Shown piece after piece: positions 30,705 to 43,900 of a DNA stretch of 64,000 bases. The stretch covers positions 733,501 through 797,500 of the forward strand of contig CAJNDS010002501.1 in assembly GCA_905221605.1 (NCBI GenBank). Direction: 5' to 3'. The notes below the pieces were generated by a model. It worked only from the letters and a program-made list of their open reading frames with translations, was not told the origin of the DNA and searched no databases. Every line of letters begins with the position of its first letter. Positions within the stretch are counted from its first letter, which is position 1. Position numbers and translations under genes: made by a program. The stretch comes from Symbiodinium natans (taxonomy: Eukaryota; Sar; Dinophyceae; Suessiales; Symbiodiniaceae).

Positions 30705-32710
30705 AGATTCACCAGATAGCGACAAGCCCGCATTCTCTGTGGCAAGGAGACGGTCTTTGCCCAGAGCAGCAGCTTGATCAAGGCTTTTCTGAAGGTTTTC
30801 GGGTTTTCGTGCACACTTGGGCCGTTTTGTGGGAATGTCTTGCTCCAAGGCCTTGGCAAGCCTTCCGTCCTGCTTCCTGCGGCAAGCAGCGTCTGCCTTC
30901 CCTGGACAGGCCATTAAGAGTTAGTGGTTCCTCAGATAGCATCACAGAAGCGCGGGCGCAATAGTTCGCGTGCAGTGCAACAGATAGCGGCAGGCCCACA
31001 TCCTAAGATGTGGCAAGCCGAATGTTCTTGCCCGGAACAGCTGGATGAAGGCTTTTCAGAAGGTTTTCCGGCAGGCACACGTGCAAACTTGGCGTTTCAT
31101 GGAAAGTGTTTGTTCCAAAGCCTTGGCAAGCCTGCCGTCCTTCTTCCTGCTGCAAGCAGCGTCTACTTTCCTGGACAGCCCATTAAAGAGTTAAAGTGGT
31201 TCCTCAGATTGCATCACGTGTGCAATAGGTTGAGTGCAGTGCAACAGGTAGCGGCAGGCCCACACCCTCAGATGTGGCAAGCCGAATGTTCTTGCCCAGA
31301 ACAGCAGCTGGATCAAGGCTGTTCTGAAGGTCTTGGCAAGCCTTCAGTCCTGTTTCTGCCGCATGCGATGTCTGCTTGCCTGGCATTTATGTTCGTGGAT
31401 CTTCGAATAGAATAGCGTCGCAGAAATACGACGCGGGTGTGGTTGCTCGAGTACAGTGCGCATTTGGGTCCTGGTGCTGTAGTCATCTGAAGCATCCGGC
31501 CGCCAGAAAATCACGGAAACTTCTGACTTACATCCGTTGTTGAGGCAAGGAGAATGTTTTTTGAGCTTGATCAAGGCGGATACAAACTTGGCGTTTTGTG
31601 GAGGTTGTGTGATCCAAAGCCTGTGCAAGCCTGCAGTCCTGTTTCCTGCTGCAAGCAGCGTCTGCTTGCCTAGCAAGCCCACTACAGTTCGTGTGGTTGT
31701 CCAGCCTTGAGAATCACTGGCGCTGATGCAGAACTCAACGCACGTGCCCTGAATCATGTTGTCTCACCTGCTGCAGGTGGCAATCTAGTCGTTCACTTGG
31801 TTTGTAAGCATCCGCCCACCAGAAAACTATACAATTACAGGCCCGCATCCTTTGCTGAGGCAAGCAGCATGCTGTTGAGCTTGATCAATGCTGTTCTGAA
31901 TGTTTTCCGGCAGGTGCACATGCAAACTTCACGTTTTGTGGAGGTTGTGTGATCCAAAGCCTGTGCAAGCCTGAAGTCCTGTTTCCTGCTGTCCAGCCTT
32001 GAGAATCACTGGCGCTGATACCAGCTCGACGCACATGCCCTGACTCATGTTGTCTCACCTGCTGCAGGTGGCAATCTAGTCGTTCACTTGGTTTGTAAGC
32101 ATCCGCCCACCAGCAGACTACACAATTACAGGCCCGCATCCTTTGCTGAGGCAAGCAGCATGCTTTTGAGCTTGATCAATGCTGTTCTGAAGGTTTTCCG
32201 GCAGGCACACATACAAACTTCACGTTTTGTGGAGGTTGTGTGATCCAAAGCCTGTGCAAGCCTGCAGTCCCGTTTCCTGCTGCAAGCAGCGTCTGCTTGC
32301 CTAGCAAGCCCACTACAGTTCGTGTGGTTGTCCAGCCTTGAGAATCACTGGCGCTGATGCCAACTCGGCGCAGATGCCCTCTAAGACCTTCTGCGCTCGT
32401 TCACTTCATTGGTCTACTGGTTGCTGTCGCGGAAAAAGCAGGGCCGCTCACGAAGTGCGGGCTTTCGATCTCTGGGGCCCTTGTTGTGCCTGCGACATTG
32501 TTTGCTGCCAACCTGTCACCGATGTGTCTGGTACTGCCATCGCAAGAACGTGGTACAGCTGCAGCTGCTCGAGTGCAGTGCACACATGGGCTAATCAGCC
32601 AGTTGAAGCACGAGATATCGGCAGGCCCGCATCCTGTGCCAAGGCAAGCAGAATCGCAGCTTTTTCACGTCTGTTGTCAAGCCTTTCTGACAGGCCCACT
32701 CGTGTTTTGG
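30705..32710. repeat. Degenerate tandem duplication, about seven units
   Basis: Units of roughly 250-340 bp share GGCAGGCCC, a GGCAAGC motif, GCTTGATCAAGGCTGTTCTG, TTTTGTGGAGGTTGTGTGAT and CCTGCAGTCCTGTTTCCTGC. Copies lie near 30705, 30973, 31237, 31540, 31838, 32130 and 32610. The best pairs contain CCAGCCTTGAGAATCACTGG at 31701, 31993 and 32332 (spacing 292 and 339). No conserved reading frame is evident across copies. Confidence 0.72.
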
Positions 32711-34899
32711 CTATTGTTCCCACACACGCCCCGACAAGAATCAGCATTGCGCTGCAGCGTGAGAATGCCCGTGCAGAGCTAAGGAGTCCGTGAGTCTGCC
32801 GGGTTTGAAGATTCTTGGGGGGGTACGTGAGTTCAGGCTGCAAGCACGAAAGCCATTGCGCGACACGTTCCCAGTACTCAAGGGCAAATGCAGGGGGCCA
32901 CCAGTTTGCCAGGGCTGTAGTTCCTGTAACCTCTATCGGCTTCGAAAAGGGCTCGTGCAACCCCCTTTCCCTGCCCACTGCCCACAAGGCCCTTTCCCGA
33001 CGCATAGCTTCGCGGAACCTCACGGACCTTCGCACAACTCTTCGTGGGCCCTCGCTTAGCGATTGTAATCTGGGCCCCCCCGCAGACAATCTGGCGCCCC
33101 CGTTCGCTTTGCCCTTCAGGATCATTGCCCTGGCTCCGAACCGGTGGCAAGTCCCGCGCTCTTTTTTTCCCCAAGCCGTGTGTGGTATCCTCATCCTGCA
33201 TCCATTGCATTTGGAGCGTCTAAGCCTGTGTAGATTCTTCAAGCGTGCCCTTGCCGGGGCTGATGGTGACCAGCAGTGATTAGCACAAGCTCGGAAGCCA
33301 AGAGGAGTGCCGAGATGCCGGACGCCGGGTTCTAGGCGAAGTAGTTGGGCAGGTTTTTAAGTGAGCTCGGCTTGAGCCCCCCGATCGTCATGCAGCGGCC
33401 ACAGGATGCTTCCCACTCCTGGTCTGCTCGAGCTGCCTTTCTGTCCGTGCTTCCAAGGATGTCGCACCCTTACTGGTGCCTCAACACTTTCTCTCACAAT
33501 TAGCCCACGTGCGTGCCACGCGTGCGACGTAAACTCGACAAGGTCGAACCAGATGTTACAGCGAAGTTGCACCGACTCAAAGAACCAAGTGCATGTCAGG
33601 GCCAGTGAGCATCCACTGCCGAATCCAACACATGCCTAAATATCAGAATCCGAATGCACAGGCAGAGAGCGCAGCGCATCATGCGACGACTCTTGCAGCA
33701 GCAAAGAGTCGTGTTCTCAGCGGGCCTAGCAACCTGCGTCCGCACCGGCCCGTCCTTCCAGTGTGTCTTCCGTCTTCCTCGCCGCCTACAGCTTTCGGTT
33801 GTTATTTCCATCTCGGGTTCGAGATGTTGCGTGTCCACATGTGTTCGGGGGGCCATGGGTTGCGGAGGTTCGCGACACAGGTCCTGTTCCCTGGCATGCT
33901 AGCACACACAGCTTTGCTATTCCTGCGGCGCGCTGCTCGGCTGCTGGCAAGACCTCCCAAGCCTGATCAAGTTTGGGGTGGAAAAGGGTGATTCCGGTGA
34001 TTGCGCAGGTCAGTAGAAGCAAAGGGGAGCTTGTGACGTTCAAAGAAGGACAGGGGCAGCCAGTGAATGCATGCATGGCAAAGCTGGGGAAGCTCATGTC
34101 CCCAAGAATCCACTTGGGGCGCCCCTGCTCGAGGGTGAGGGTTTCCTGCTGGACACGAACCCCCTACGTACATCCAAAACACACGAGGCAAAAATCTTCC
34201 AGGACCCGCAATCGCAGGCCCGAATCCGTTGCCTTCCTCTGAACAGCTGTGCAGTTCCACAGCTTACGAGTGCCCAGCCTGTCCTGATAAGATGACTTCT
34301 GCTCGCAGCAGCAAGTACTGGCCCCATCCCATGGACGATGATGTGCTGACTTGCTGTCGGGACCCCTTGTGGCTGTTTCAGGCCGCACTAGGGCCATTAC
34401 ATGCTCATACGAGGTTCCCCAAAATGTGGTGCGTGCAGGATGCGCGACTCCGTGGATTGCCGCCCAAGCCTGCAAGCCTAGGTAGTGTTTCAGGTTGTCG
34501 CAGGCATATGCTTCGGCCTGGCCAGCTGAGATAGGTCCCTGCTGTCAAAGGCATCCATTTTGTCGACGTCGAGGCGGACGTGGCTTAGCATGTCCGCCAC
34601 GTTTCCGCTTGAAGCGTCAGAACTCGTAGCTTGATCTCCAGGAAATATGCGCTATTAAATGCTCGTGTGACTAGACGCTGCCCACGCACTCAATGTCGGA
34701 AACCATGCTGTTCACCTCGAAGCCCTATAGCCCATGCATGGACCGAGCTGTGATTGAGCTGTGATGTGGTGCTGTCGACCCAGCGCTTGCGTGCCGAGAC
34801 TTTTTTGCCACCAAAAGCGAAGTGGACCGGCTTGGAGGCGCATACACGATCATACACGTGCACAACTGAACTGAAGTCAGCCAAGCTCCGCGGAGAAGT
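32711..34899. other. Long overlapping frames, no confident gene
   Basis: Frames reach 215 codons on - (32595-33242) and 154 on + (32815-33279) over the same bases. The + frame 32815-33279 looks somewhat more protein-like near its end (FRIIALAPNRWQVPRSFFPQ). Without splice evidence I do not call either. Confidence 0.35.
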
Positions 34900-35303
34900 C
34901 GGCTCGATGAAGCCGTCCCCCGGAGCTTCGTTTTGTAAGTCTCGGAGGTGTCAAGACTCTCTGGTGTGAGGCTATTTGACGGCATCCTGGACCGGGCCCC
35001 ATGCTCGCTTCCATGCATCATCCGCCTACTGGCACATCGCTGGATCATGGGATGCTTTGTGTGAAGCTTGGCCGCCGCGCTAGGAATCCTACCCCGACAT
35101 ATGTCAAGGAGTGTGAGACGCACAGAAGACCCCAATGCCCCTAACCCTAATGTGCAGAGAGATCGGCCTGCTGAAGCCGTGCCACGCGGCTTCGTTTTGT
35201 AGACCTCGGAGGAAGTGTTAAGACCCTCTGGTGTGAGGCCATTCCCACGCATCCGCCTGCTGGCACCTGGCTGGGTCATGGGATGCTTTGCGTGAAGCTT
35301 GGC
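34900..35303. repeat. Direct duplication of about 170 bp
   Basis: 34900-35072 and 35161-35303 share GCTTCGTTTTGTA, CTCTGGTGTGAGGC, CATCCGCCTACTGGCAC (or close) and CATGGGATGCTTTGTGTGAA. The second copy lacks about 30 internal bases. Confidence 0.65.
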
Positions 35304-36315
35304 GCTCCGCCGAGTTGGGGAGCCTGCCTGAAGTTACATCAAACCCAGGTTTTCTTACGTCCGCGAGACTGGTCCTGAGCCCGACATATTGAGTGGCACC
35401 ATGAACCTTGAGCCCATGGGTGCCTTCACGGCGTGCGGAGGCTTCGGAGGCCCTCGGAAGAGGTTCCTATGCGTTCGGCCTGGTGTTTGCGGCCCTGGGA
35501 CCTGCTCCCGTGAGGCTTCCGAGTGGGAGCCCTGTGCGCGTGCCCGCATGACGAGCAGAACGAGGTGCGATGGTGTTCCTGGAGGCGGTTTGCGGTTCGC
35601 CGTTCAAAGCCATGCCAAGGTTGAGACCCCAAATCCATCCAGTGGACCTCGCAGGCACGAAGTGGAAACGGCCCTGTGGCACACGCTCTCGGCTTTGTCC
35701 AGCTGTTGCTGGGCTGTGCTCTCAGCTAGGCTTTGCAGAAGCATTCCGAAATCTTGTGTAGTTATTGTCTAGGATGCCGCAGCATGCGCCATCCTAGGCT
35801 CTCAACCCTGAAAGCCGCCGTTTCGGTGGGCGGGTCGCACACAGCTCCACGCTCACACACGAGTCACAGAGAATCTTCCCAGGGGCTTCTAATCCCAGAG
35901 TATGCAGCGACCTTCTAGGCCACGACCCCTGCCAGATGCTCTGATGCTCGGAGTCTTACATGTGCAGAATTTCCATGGCAAAAACGCTTTTACAGTCAGG
36001 AGAAGAACCGAGCCACATCTCAAGAGGAGGGAAAGAGTGACTTTGGGCCTGGTGGCCTTCGGCTAAGACCTCCTCACTCCCCCGAGCTGCTGGGGAGTCT
36101 CAGAAGGAGGGCTAAGGGTTTAGGGTTTGGGGTTCATTGTTAGGACTCCTATAGGGTCCCAAGGGGAGCCTTGACGCAGAAAGCAGTGACCCATCGCCTT
36201 TGACGCCGCGCTCCATGGCACGGTGATGGTCCCAACATAGCTACACGCTCGGTTCTCTTCTTGGCTCCCTGTGAACGCGCCAATACTTCCTTCATCAAGA
36301 ATCTCCACAGCTCAC
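35304..36315. other. No confident gene
   Basis: Overlapping frames of up to 127 codons without clear borders. A short G-strand fragment lies at 36115-36135. Confidence 0.35.
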
Positions 36316-36555
36316 CTTGCCATGCATTGAGGAAGGCGTCTTCGCCAGGCCTTAAAATAATGCACTCCGGCCCAGCAGGCCCTGAACGCATAAAGTAACG
36401 GCACCCGCCGCTATCATTAGGCAAGACCACAGGGAAGGACGCCGCGTAACTCTCCGTGTCCGAAATTTTAAAAAACCACATCTTAGGCCGATGAGTTTGA
36501 CAAAACACCCTGCTGGGTGTATCCTTGAGCAACCCAGTGGGGTATGGACCATGGT
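36316..36555 (-). CDS. Minus-strand exon candidate, unknown protein
   Basis: On the minus strand: acceptor CTCAACGTAG (ends at 36556), 240 bases, then AAG followed by GTGAGC. The frame includes HGPYPTGLLKDTPSRVFCQT, then SDTESYAASFPVVLPNDSGG and PECIILRPGEDAFLNAWQ. A balanced mix of residues typical of a globular domain. The frame stays open past the donor to 36149. An alternative minus frame is also open here. Confidence 0.38.
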
Positions 36556-37374
36556 CTACGTTGAGGTGGCGTCATTCCACGGCCGCATCGCCTTCTTTGC
36601 CTGGCAGTCGGTCTTCCCGTGCCTCTGAGGCTTGACCCCACATCCCAAAAGCACCGATACGAGGGCTTCTCGGATGCCCAGGACTAATGCCACCCCCCCT
36701 GCTTTCTTAGGATGTCGGATCCCATTCTGAAACCAAGTTAGGCAAAAAATGGGCATGGGCTCGTGGCAGAAACCCGCAGGCCCTAAGCCGTAAACCCGAG
36801 GGGCCCCCATAAGTCGCCTGCAGTTTGGGTGAGAAAGGGGCGGCCGAACACAGGACCGCCGCTGATTATGCCATGACGAGTTTTGTGTGTGCCCGAAGAG
36901 AAGACTCGCCACAGGTTTGGGGTGCTCTGGAATATGTTACGTTTAGGTTGCAAAGGGGACGGTTCCGGGAACTTGACTGCAGGGTCTCGGTTTGAAAGGC
37001 CCGCGGCAGTCAACAGTTTGTGTGTGATGCAGGGATTGTCAGGCTTTGACCGCTCAAGAGGGAGAATGGCCAGAAACCGCAAGGGGAGGATGACTTCGGA
37101 GCTCTTGGGGCTGATGTTCGTTGCAGCCTGGCGTCCCAGGTTCCCCTCGATTCAGAAGTTGGGGGCCACTTAATGCCTTCCATGGAAGCTCGAAGCACAG
37201 CAGTTCGAATGCCAGCACACGCTTCGTCAGCTTTGTCCAGTTGCGTATGGGGGGTGGGGTGATTCTACAAAAAGGGGTCATTGTAGGGGCAACTTGCGCA
37301 TCTGACTTCCTTCTCAGGAAGCCCACAGATTGGACACTTACCACAGAACGCCAAATCTGCGAAACTTACACCCC

Positions 37375-38010
37375 CAAAACCCTAAACCCCAAACCCTAAA
37401 CCCTTGACAAGGCTCCCGGCCCGTTCCAGGGACCTCCTCTTAGACCGAGAGCCTTTTTGGGCTCTGAGGTGTTAACATCGCAGTCCTTGAAATGGGCTTG
37501 GGGTTTAGGGAGGGGGGGGGTTTAGGGTTGAGAAGTGTAGGGCTGCGGGTCCCACACCTTAGAAGCCTCATCAGCCGAGGCCTCTTGAACGTTTCCACAC
37601 CTGGGATGTGAGCCAAAGTGGTCACCTCAGGGCTTTTCAGGGTTGAAGGTGTTAGGGTGTGGGGGTTGGAGTCGCTATTCCGGCTCTCATCTTCCGCAGC
37701 AAGCGTGTAGGCCACAAAAACGCAGAGAACGCAAAAGGAGGGGCCAAGCGCTCTTCGTTGCCAGACCCACGCCATGATGATGGCCGAAGAGGGGAGCGCA
37801 TGTAGCTCCTGCATCCTGGGCCCTGAGCATCTAAGTAGAGAGGGGACAGGGCTGAGCCCGAAATCCCGAGCTCCAGGCCCTAAACGCGTTTTCCACAAGA
37901 TGTAGGCCCATTGGCACCGTCGCGGAGCTTTGAGGTGTCTCCTGTAGGGTTGAGGGTTGAGGGTTTAGGGTTTAAGGCGTTTAAGGTTTAGGGGTTTAGG
38001 GTTGAGGGTT
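37375..38010. repeat. Last sparse telomeric units before the array-free core
   Basis: CCCTAAA fragments at 37377-37406, GGGTTTAGGG at 37498-37530, and a degenerate G-strand array at 37945-38010. None follow until about 53488. Confidence 0.7.
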
Positions 38011-39061
38011 TTCGGTTGCCAGTTTTGAAGCCGAAACCTTAACCGAGTAGTGGCTGACAGAAGCAGCCGGGAGTCGATGATGGATCTTGCCCCTGTTGAC
38101 CTCGACCTCGCGAGGGGGAAGTGAGAGAGGTCGAAGAGGTGAAGCTACTAGCTTCTTGCGAGGCTGCGAGGATGACACCTTCGGCATCCTTCGGCTGTTG
38201 GCCGCTTTGCACCCTGAACCCGCGTGACCTGTGAGGGAGTGGTCGGATGCAGAGGTCTGCGCCTCCTTTCGGGCCTTGTTTGGGGGATGTTCTTGCCCTG
38301 TTCCAGCGACTTCGCGCTTCTCAGCGGCATCCCTCCTGCGTTGGAGGTCATGAGGCCTCCCTTCAAGGAGGCTTCAGGAGGCCCACGCTCTGAGAGCGTA
38401 GATCTTGGGCCTCCTCACCTTGGTTGGCTGTCTGACGTGTGCGGATAGCACAGACAAAGACAAAGTGACAAAGTGATCGATGCCATTGGCATGTTCCTGT
38501 GCTGGCTTCCTGCTGTGAGCCGTGAGGAATGATGTCTGCCGTTTCGTTTTGTGGGGGCTCACGCAGCTTACCACGGCAGGAGACTGCGTTTGGAGTACTT
38601 CGGAGTTGTGTGATTGAGATCCAGAGGCATGTCTCAAGGAGGTGCTCTCCGAGCCGCGTCCTTGTGAGCTCCACCAGTGAAGCGCCAAAGCTGTTCATCC
38701 TTCCGACTACCACAAGGCACGTGCGCGCAGATCCTCTCGTGTTTCGGCCGTGCCGGCCTGGGGCAACGTGCTCCCGTGCCTGAAGGAGGGCCTGACTTCT
38801 CCAGAGCCTTGCCACCTGCTGTAGACCACAACGCTTCTGCAACTTTATAAGCGCGGGCCCTTGCTTTGGAGGTTTGCTTTGATGATTTAGGTCCGCTCCG
38901 TGGCTCAAGACTAGATCCCACAAGAAATGCTTGCCCATGGAGGCATCCAGTTGTCGCAAGGAAGCAGGATGCATGGGAGGGGGGTGCAAGGGCCCACATT
39001 CTGCCCCAAAACGGCCCACCATCAGCCCCAAACAAGCCCATAATCTGATTGTTAGGGACAG

Positions 39062-39727
39062 CTCAACTCCAGCCTGCTTCTTGGAGACTACTCCGAGAAG
39101 AAAGGAAGTCACCTCAATGCCCTATCGTTCACAAATCTTGAATGGAGATTCATCCCCCGAGTGCAATGCACCCCCATCGACCTGGCAAACTGGATGCTGC
39201 TTCGGCGCCGTTCTGACCGAGGACGCTGCCTAAGGAGGTGGAGCTTGGCTGGCACGTCCTGCAGTCACATGAGGCACCCAAGTAGGTATGCTTTCTAGGG
39301 CCTGTGGGATGGCCCGGCGAGCGACCAGTGACTCTGTCAGAATCACTTACATCGGCACACCGACGAAAGACGCTTGATTCTCATGTTTCCATTTGAGGGT
39401 TCCAACTTTTGTAGCTCTAACGTTCGCAGTCTTTTTTGCACAGGATTCCCGATGAAAGCCACCCGAACAAGGTCCCGGAGCTGGGCCCGATTGCGAAACT
39501 TGACAAAGGACCAGCTAAGGGGTTTGGAGTGTGATGTTGCGGAGCTGGAGTTCGCCAGCCAGTTACCTGGTCTCTGGTTCGGAAAGCAAAAAAAGGCAAA
39601 AAGGGACGGGGAGCTCACGTACGAAGCTGGGGACCCACCCTGGGCCACGTGGAGCTTCTGGATTTGGGCAGAAGAAGGCAACTTCAAGTCAAGGCCCTTC
39701 GAGGGAGAGTTGCTAAAATCCGTGTGA
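39062..39727 (+). CDS. 3' end of a two-exon (or longer) gene, unknown protein
   Basis: Exon 39062-39281 follows TTAGGGACAG and reads LNSSLLLGDYSEKKGSHLNA, LSFTNLEWRFIPRVQCTPID and LANWMLLRRRSDRGRCLRRW, ending with one spare base before GTAGGT. The 162-bp intron ends CTTTTTTGCACAG. Exon 39444-39727 starts with two spare bases, so the phase closes, and continues FPMKATRTRSRSWARLRNLT, LTYEAGDPPWATWSFWIWAE and GNFKSRPFEGELLKSV to TGA. Strong donor, strong polypyrimidine acceptor and matching phase make this the best gene in the core. The start lies upstream and was not found. A 249-codon minus frame (38363-39112) overlaps its first 51 bases. Confidence 0.52.
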
Positions 39728-40889
39728 ATCAGGGCTGCAGTGACAGCGTTGTCCTGGTCAGCCTTGCCCACATGAGGCGGAGTTCTCGGACGCACGAGAG
39801 GCATCGAAGCCAACATTCAACGAGGTTGCCACATCATATTCACCCACGTCTTCCCCTGAAGGCTCCGCTGGCAAGTTCAGTCATGCCGAGCTCGTCTGTC
39901 GGCCTCTCGAATCAGCCCGGCTAGGGGTGTCGGGGATGTCAGACTAGCACTCCTCAGGCTGTTTTGTTAAGGGATGCAAGCCTTGAAGGGCGCACTGCGC
40001 GACTTGGATGATGAATTTGCGGGCTCCTGCCGCCCTCGGCTTTCGATGTTCGTCATGGCTGCCGCGGCAGAAGCTCACGCATGTTTTCTCAAGCAGCTTC
40101 GCCATGCTGGCCATCAGCAGACCTTGTCCCGCATTCTTGAAGCTGAGAGCGCACGCTCAGCCCAGCAACGACTCCGACCGGCTCCGCAATCTTGGCTGGC
40201 CCTGGCAGTGCTTTGCCGAGCTGGGTGCTTGAGCTTCTCATGCCCTAATGCCCGAAGGCTGTGACGACTGCTCAGCATGCCAAGCAGCGCCAGATACCAG
40301 GAAGTTCCTTGGCTCCACGCCAAGCCCCCGTAAAGCTTGTATTGTAGGACTCTGGAGGCTTCGGTCGCTGGTTGCTGAGGATCAAAGCCTGGCGGACCAA
40401 AAGGCTCCGCCCAAGCTTTGTGGATAATAAGAAGCCCTGTATAAGTCAAGTCCAAAGCAACACCTCCTCCCAACCCTCGCAGGCCCAAAGCAGCTCAGCA
40501 ACGCGGAGCTTGCACCTGCACCAGATTCAGGTTTCCGGCTTGTGTGGAAAGTTTCCTGCCTTGGCGATGGTTTATGTGAGGGGCGCAGGACCATTGCAAG
40601 CTACATGCTACTAGCTGCTGCAGCGCGAAGGCTGTCTTCACCAGAGACATAAGCAGAAGGAATGCAAAGCCACTGCTCCGAAGCCGCAAGTCAACTTGGA
40701 GCTGACCACCACATCCCTCGTGCTCGCGAAGCGCACGCGCGGTATGCCGGTGGCGGAGCTCTGCCTCGGGGTTGTGCCATCCTGCTTCCTGGAGCACACG
40801 TGTCTCCTGATCTCCGTGTGGGAAAAGAAGTCCGTCAGACTTCTTTGAGGAATCATGGGCATGGTGGGCTGCGCTCTGATTCTCTGCAG

Positions 40890-40970
40890 TCTCATGTTGC
40901 CAGCCAATGCAACTCCAAGACGTGCGAAGAGCCCACAGAGTCCACAGAACCTTTCATGTTGCGCCCATGA
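40890..40970 (+). CDS. Terminal exon candidate
   Basis: Follows TGATTCTCTGCAG. Reads SHVASQCNSKTCEEPTESTE then PFMLRP and TGA. A second frame from ATG 40855 to 41064 (MGMVGCALILCSLMLPANAT, a signal-peptide-like start) covers the same bases; they exclude each other. Confidence 0.3.
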   Translation, partial: SHVASQCNSKTCEEPTESTEPFMLRP

Positions 40971-43900
40971 GATTCGCTCTGGTCTGGTCACAGGCTTCAT
41001 GGATGCAGGAGCCTTTGCATGCGGCTTGGGGCTTGCAGCCTATGGTCTGTTAGCACTTCGATGAGCCCCGGCCGCTTGCACCGAGCCGCCTCGCAGCCAA
41101 GTTGGCGCGGGCATCGCGGGTTCGTCCGAGCGCCCTCAACATTTCAGCCCTGGAGGCCCTGGACGCCGAAGCTTCCTCCTTTGAGTCACTCTGTCCAGCA
41201 GGTGCCTGAGCTGCGCATCGGCCCTTGGTTAAGGGAACATTTGCCGCTGCTGCTGCCTTTGCGAATCTGTAGGTTGGTCAGGCCATCAGCAGAAGATCAC
41301 GGGAAGGCCCGCGTCGTCGGAATCATGGACGGTATTCACAAGGCTAAGGGTCCTTGAATGGCATCGTGGGTTGCAGTGTGCAGTGCTGAGTGTCTCAAGT
41401 GCCTCCTGAAGCATGCCATGGAGGATCGGAGACTCCCTGCTGCTTGATGAAGCTGTTCATTTCCCAGCTGAGTGCTTTCCTGAAGGTGGAACCGCGAGTG
41501 CAAGCCGCCTGGCTGTCAAAGCGCCCCCCCGGCAGCTTCGACCTCCCTATTGCGCTGCAGCTGTAGGCACGCAGAGCAGCCATCCGTGACGAAGCAAAGT
41601 CCTCGACAGTTTGCAAAAGACTTTGATGTACTTCTTACGGGACACCATGTCTTTAGAAAGTGCAGTGCCAGGCATGGAAAACCGTTCCGAGGACAACAGC
41701 AGAGCACCCTGGTGACCCCCACGGCCCTCAACAATTCCTGATATTGGAACACTCTCTAGCAGCCGTGGCTTCCTTTACCAACTTCTTTCACCGCCAAGAG
41801 GGGATTCGTGATTCATTGCCTGCACAAAGGAGCTCACATGTGCTGCGTGGCTCCAAATAATGCGGGCAGTCTGTTATTCTTGTGACGATCGCAAATTCAT
41901 CCCATAAACGCCCGCCTGTAGTCGGAACTGAATGAAAGGGGGTGGGCTCGACGCTTCACCAGGAAGGACCCTCCATCCCAAACCCAACATGCAGAGGCCT
42001 TGCTCCTCACCTCGGGTTGCCAGCCAAAACGTCGTCGGTCAGGCTGTTGCTCGGCTCTGGCTGTTCTCTCCACCAGGTAAATTGCGCCTGCGTGCCAAAG
42101 TGTCTCTAGTGGGTGCCGACAGCTGCACCGTCGGGTCTGGTTAGAGTGGCAGTTTCTACTTCCAGCCCCCTGCTGTCAACCTCAACCCTGAAATCGAAAC
42201 CACTGGAAGCTTTGCCCGGCATGAGGGCTGCATGAGGCGTCACTTTTTTGACACTTGCTGGCTCGGACAGCAAGTCAGGACAAAGGTGTTTCCAATTTTG
42301 ATGTTTGCTGGCCTTTGTGACTGGCAGTGCCCAGGCCTCGGACGCTGATCCTCCGCCATCTGAGGTGTTCAGACTCTTCAGGGGTGTGGGGGCCAGGAGT
42401 TGCATCAAGAGCTCCTCAGGACGTGGACAGGCCCCTGGGGGATTTCGACGACGGCTCTTTGGCTCCGGGTTAGGGCGACTAGGGTGGCCGGGGCTCCCGA
42501 GGATATGCCGGGTCTCTGGCTCATAGCTTCCCTCCGTGCCAGGCCCCTTGGTATGGGCCTTATATACCCCTTATCTACCCTATACAACTTAAGGGCCCAC
42601 ACTCCAGAACCCTTTACAGGAGGCAAGGGACCATATCCAGGGACCATGCAACTACCCTAAGATCCCTGGTCCAGTCAAACGAAGAACTGTCGCTCTGACG
42701 GGACCTCTGAAGGCCACAGAGCGCGCAATCTGGCCTTGGGATTTCTGGCACCAAGGACTGGCAGAGGCTTAAAATGGTGACCCCTTCCTCAGTAGTTCTT
42801 GGCCCTCGGAGACATGATGCATGAATCCATGCTGTCGGTGGCACAAAGGATCCTTTCAGCTGAGAATGTGCGTGACGCTCTCCATCTGGTCTCCCTCTCT
42901 CTTTTTGTTGCAGAAGCCCGGGCCCTGTTCAGCATTCCAAGGGACGGCCATAACACGCCCAAAGCCTTGGCTGCACGCTGTCAACCGCAGCCCACGAAAC
43001 ACCCTCACCTCTAAGCGCAACCGATCCGAAATCGTATTTCTGAAGGCTTCGGAGCATAGGGCAGGAGGCTCTGCGCCCGAGCGCCCTAGGCTCCAGGCGA
43101 GCAGTGCAGATTCAGATGCCTCCCTTCTTTGTGGAGAGCTTCGGAAGGTGTGAGGGCTTATAAGGCGACTGGGACGCATGATTTTCTGAGGCCGTGCTGC
43201 TACCTTTCCGTGCCTAGGGCGGCGTCTTTTTCAGGATTAGGGCGAAGCATCCTGAGCCGAAAGGGGCACAGTCAACCTCGTCAGCCTAGGGGCCAAACCT
43301 GTGGGACGCCCTTTCCATGCTGTTGTGTGCCTTGTGGGCCCTGCCTTCATTCCCAAACCTGTCATTTCAGATCCGCAAATAAAGGGGTTTAGAACGCATG
43401 ACGGCCGCCCGAAGTACAAGGCTCCGTGTTCTAAAGAAAACCCACAAGGGAACCTTCCTTTCAAGATTCCACCCCTCTCACCCTGCCCCCTCCCCCCCCA
43501 CGGCAACCCAAAAGGGAAGGCTGAGCCTGAGGCATTCCCCCTGTTGAGGGTGTGTTAGGGTGCAGTGCTCATCTGTCCGCCGATTGAATCGATAAGCCGA
43601 TAAGCCATGGCATACAGGCTGGTTTTGACACGGCTGTGGCAGAATCAGCTCCCGAGTTGCGTGTGTTTGCTTCAAGCGGCTGACTGCACAAATTCCCAGC
43701 ACCCCCCGTTGGAGGCTAAGAGCTTTGGCTCATGTTTTGCTTGGGACTCATGCTCGGAGAGCTTGCCTGGAGGTCTCCGAGGCCAAACGGAGCAGCAGCA
43801 CAGCGTCCCGAGTCTCTTGTTCCTGCTGAATGCTTGCGTAGTTGCACAGGACCACCCATCCTCCATCCCACCTCAACAGAAGCTGTGAGCAAGCTGTAGC

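Noticed and set aside
32595-33242. 215-codon minus-strand frame
   Set aside because: Overlaps an equally open + frame and the end of the 30.7-32.7 kb repeat; no independent support.
38363-39112. 249-codon minus-strand frame
   Set aside because: Long, but its composition is less convincing than the + exon chain it overlaps at 39062, and no splice or start evidence supports it. Not excluded outright.
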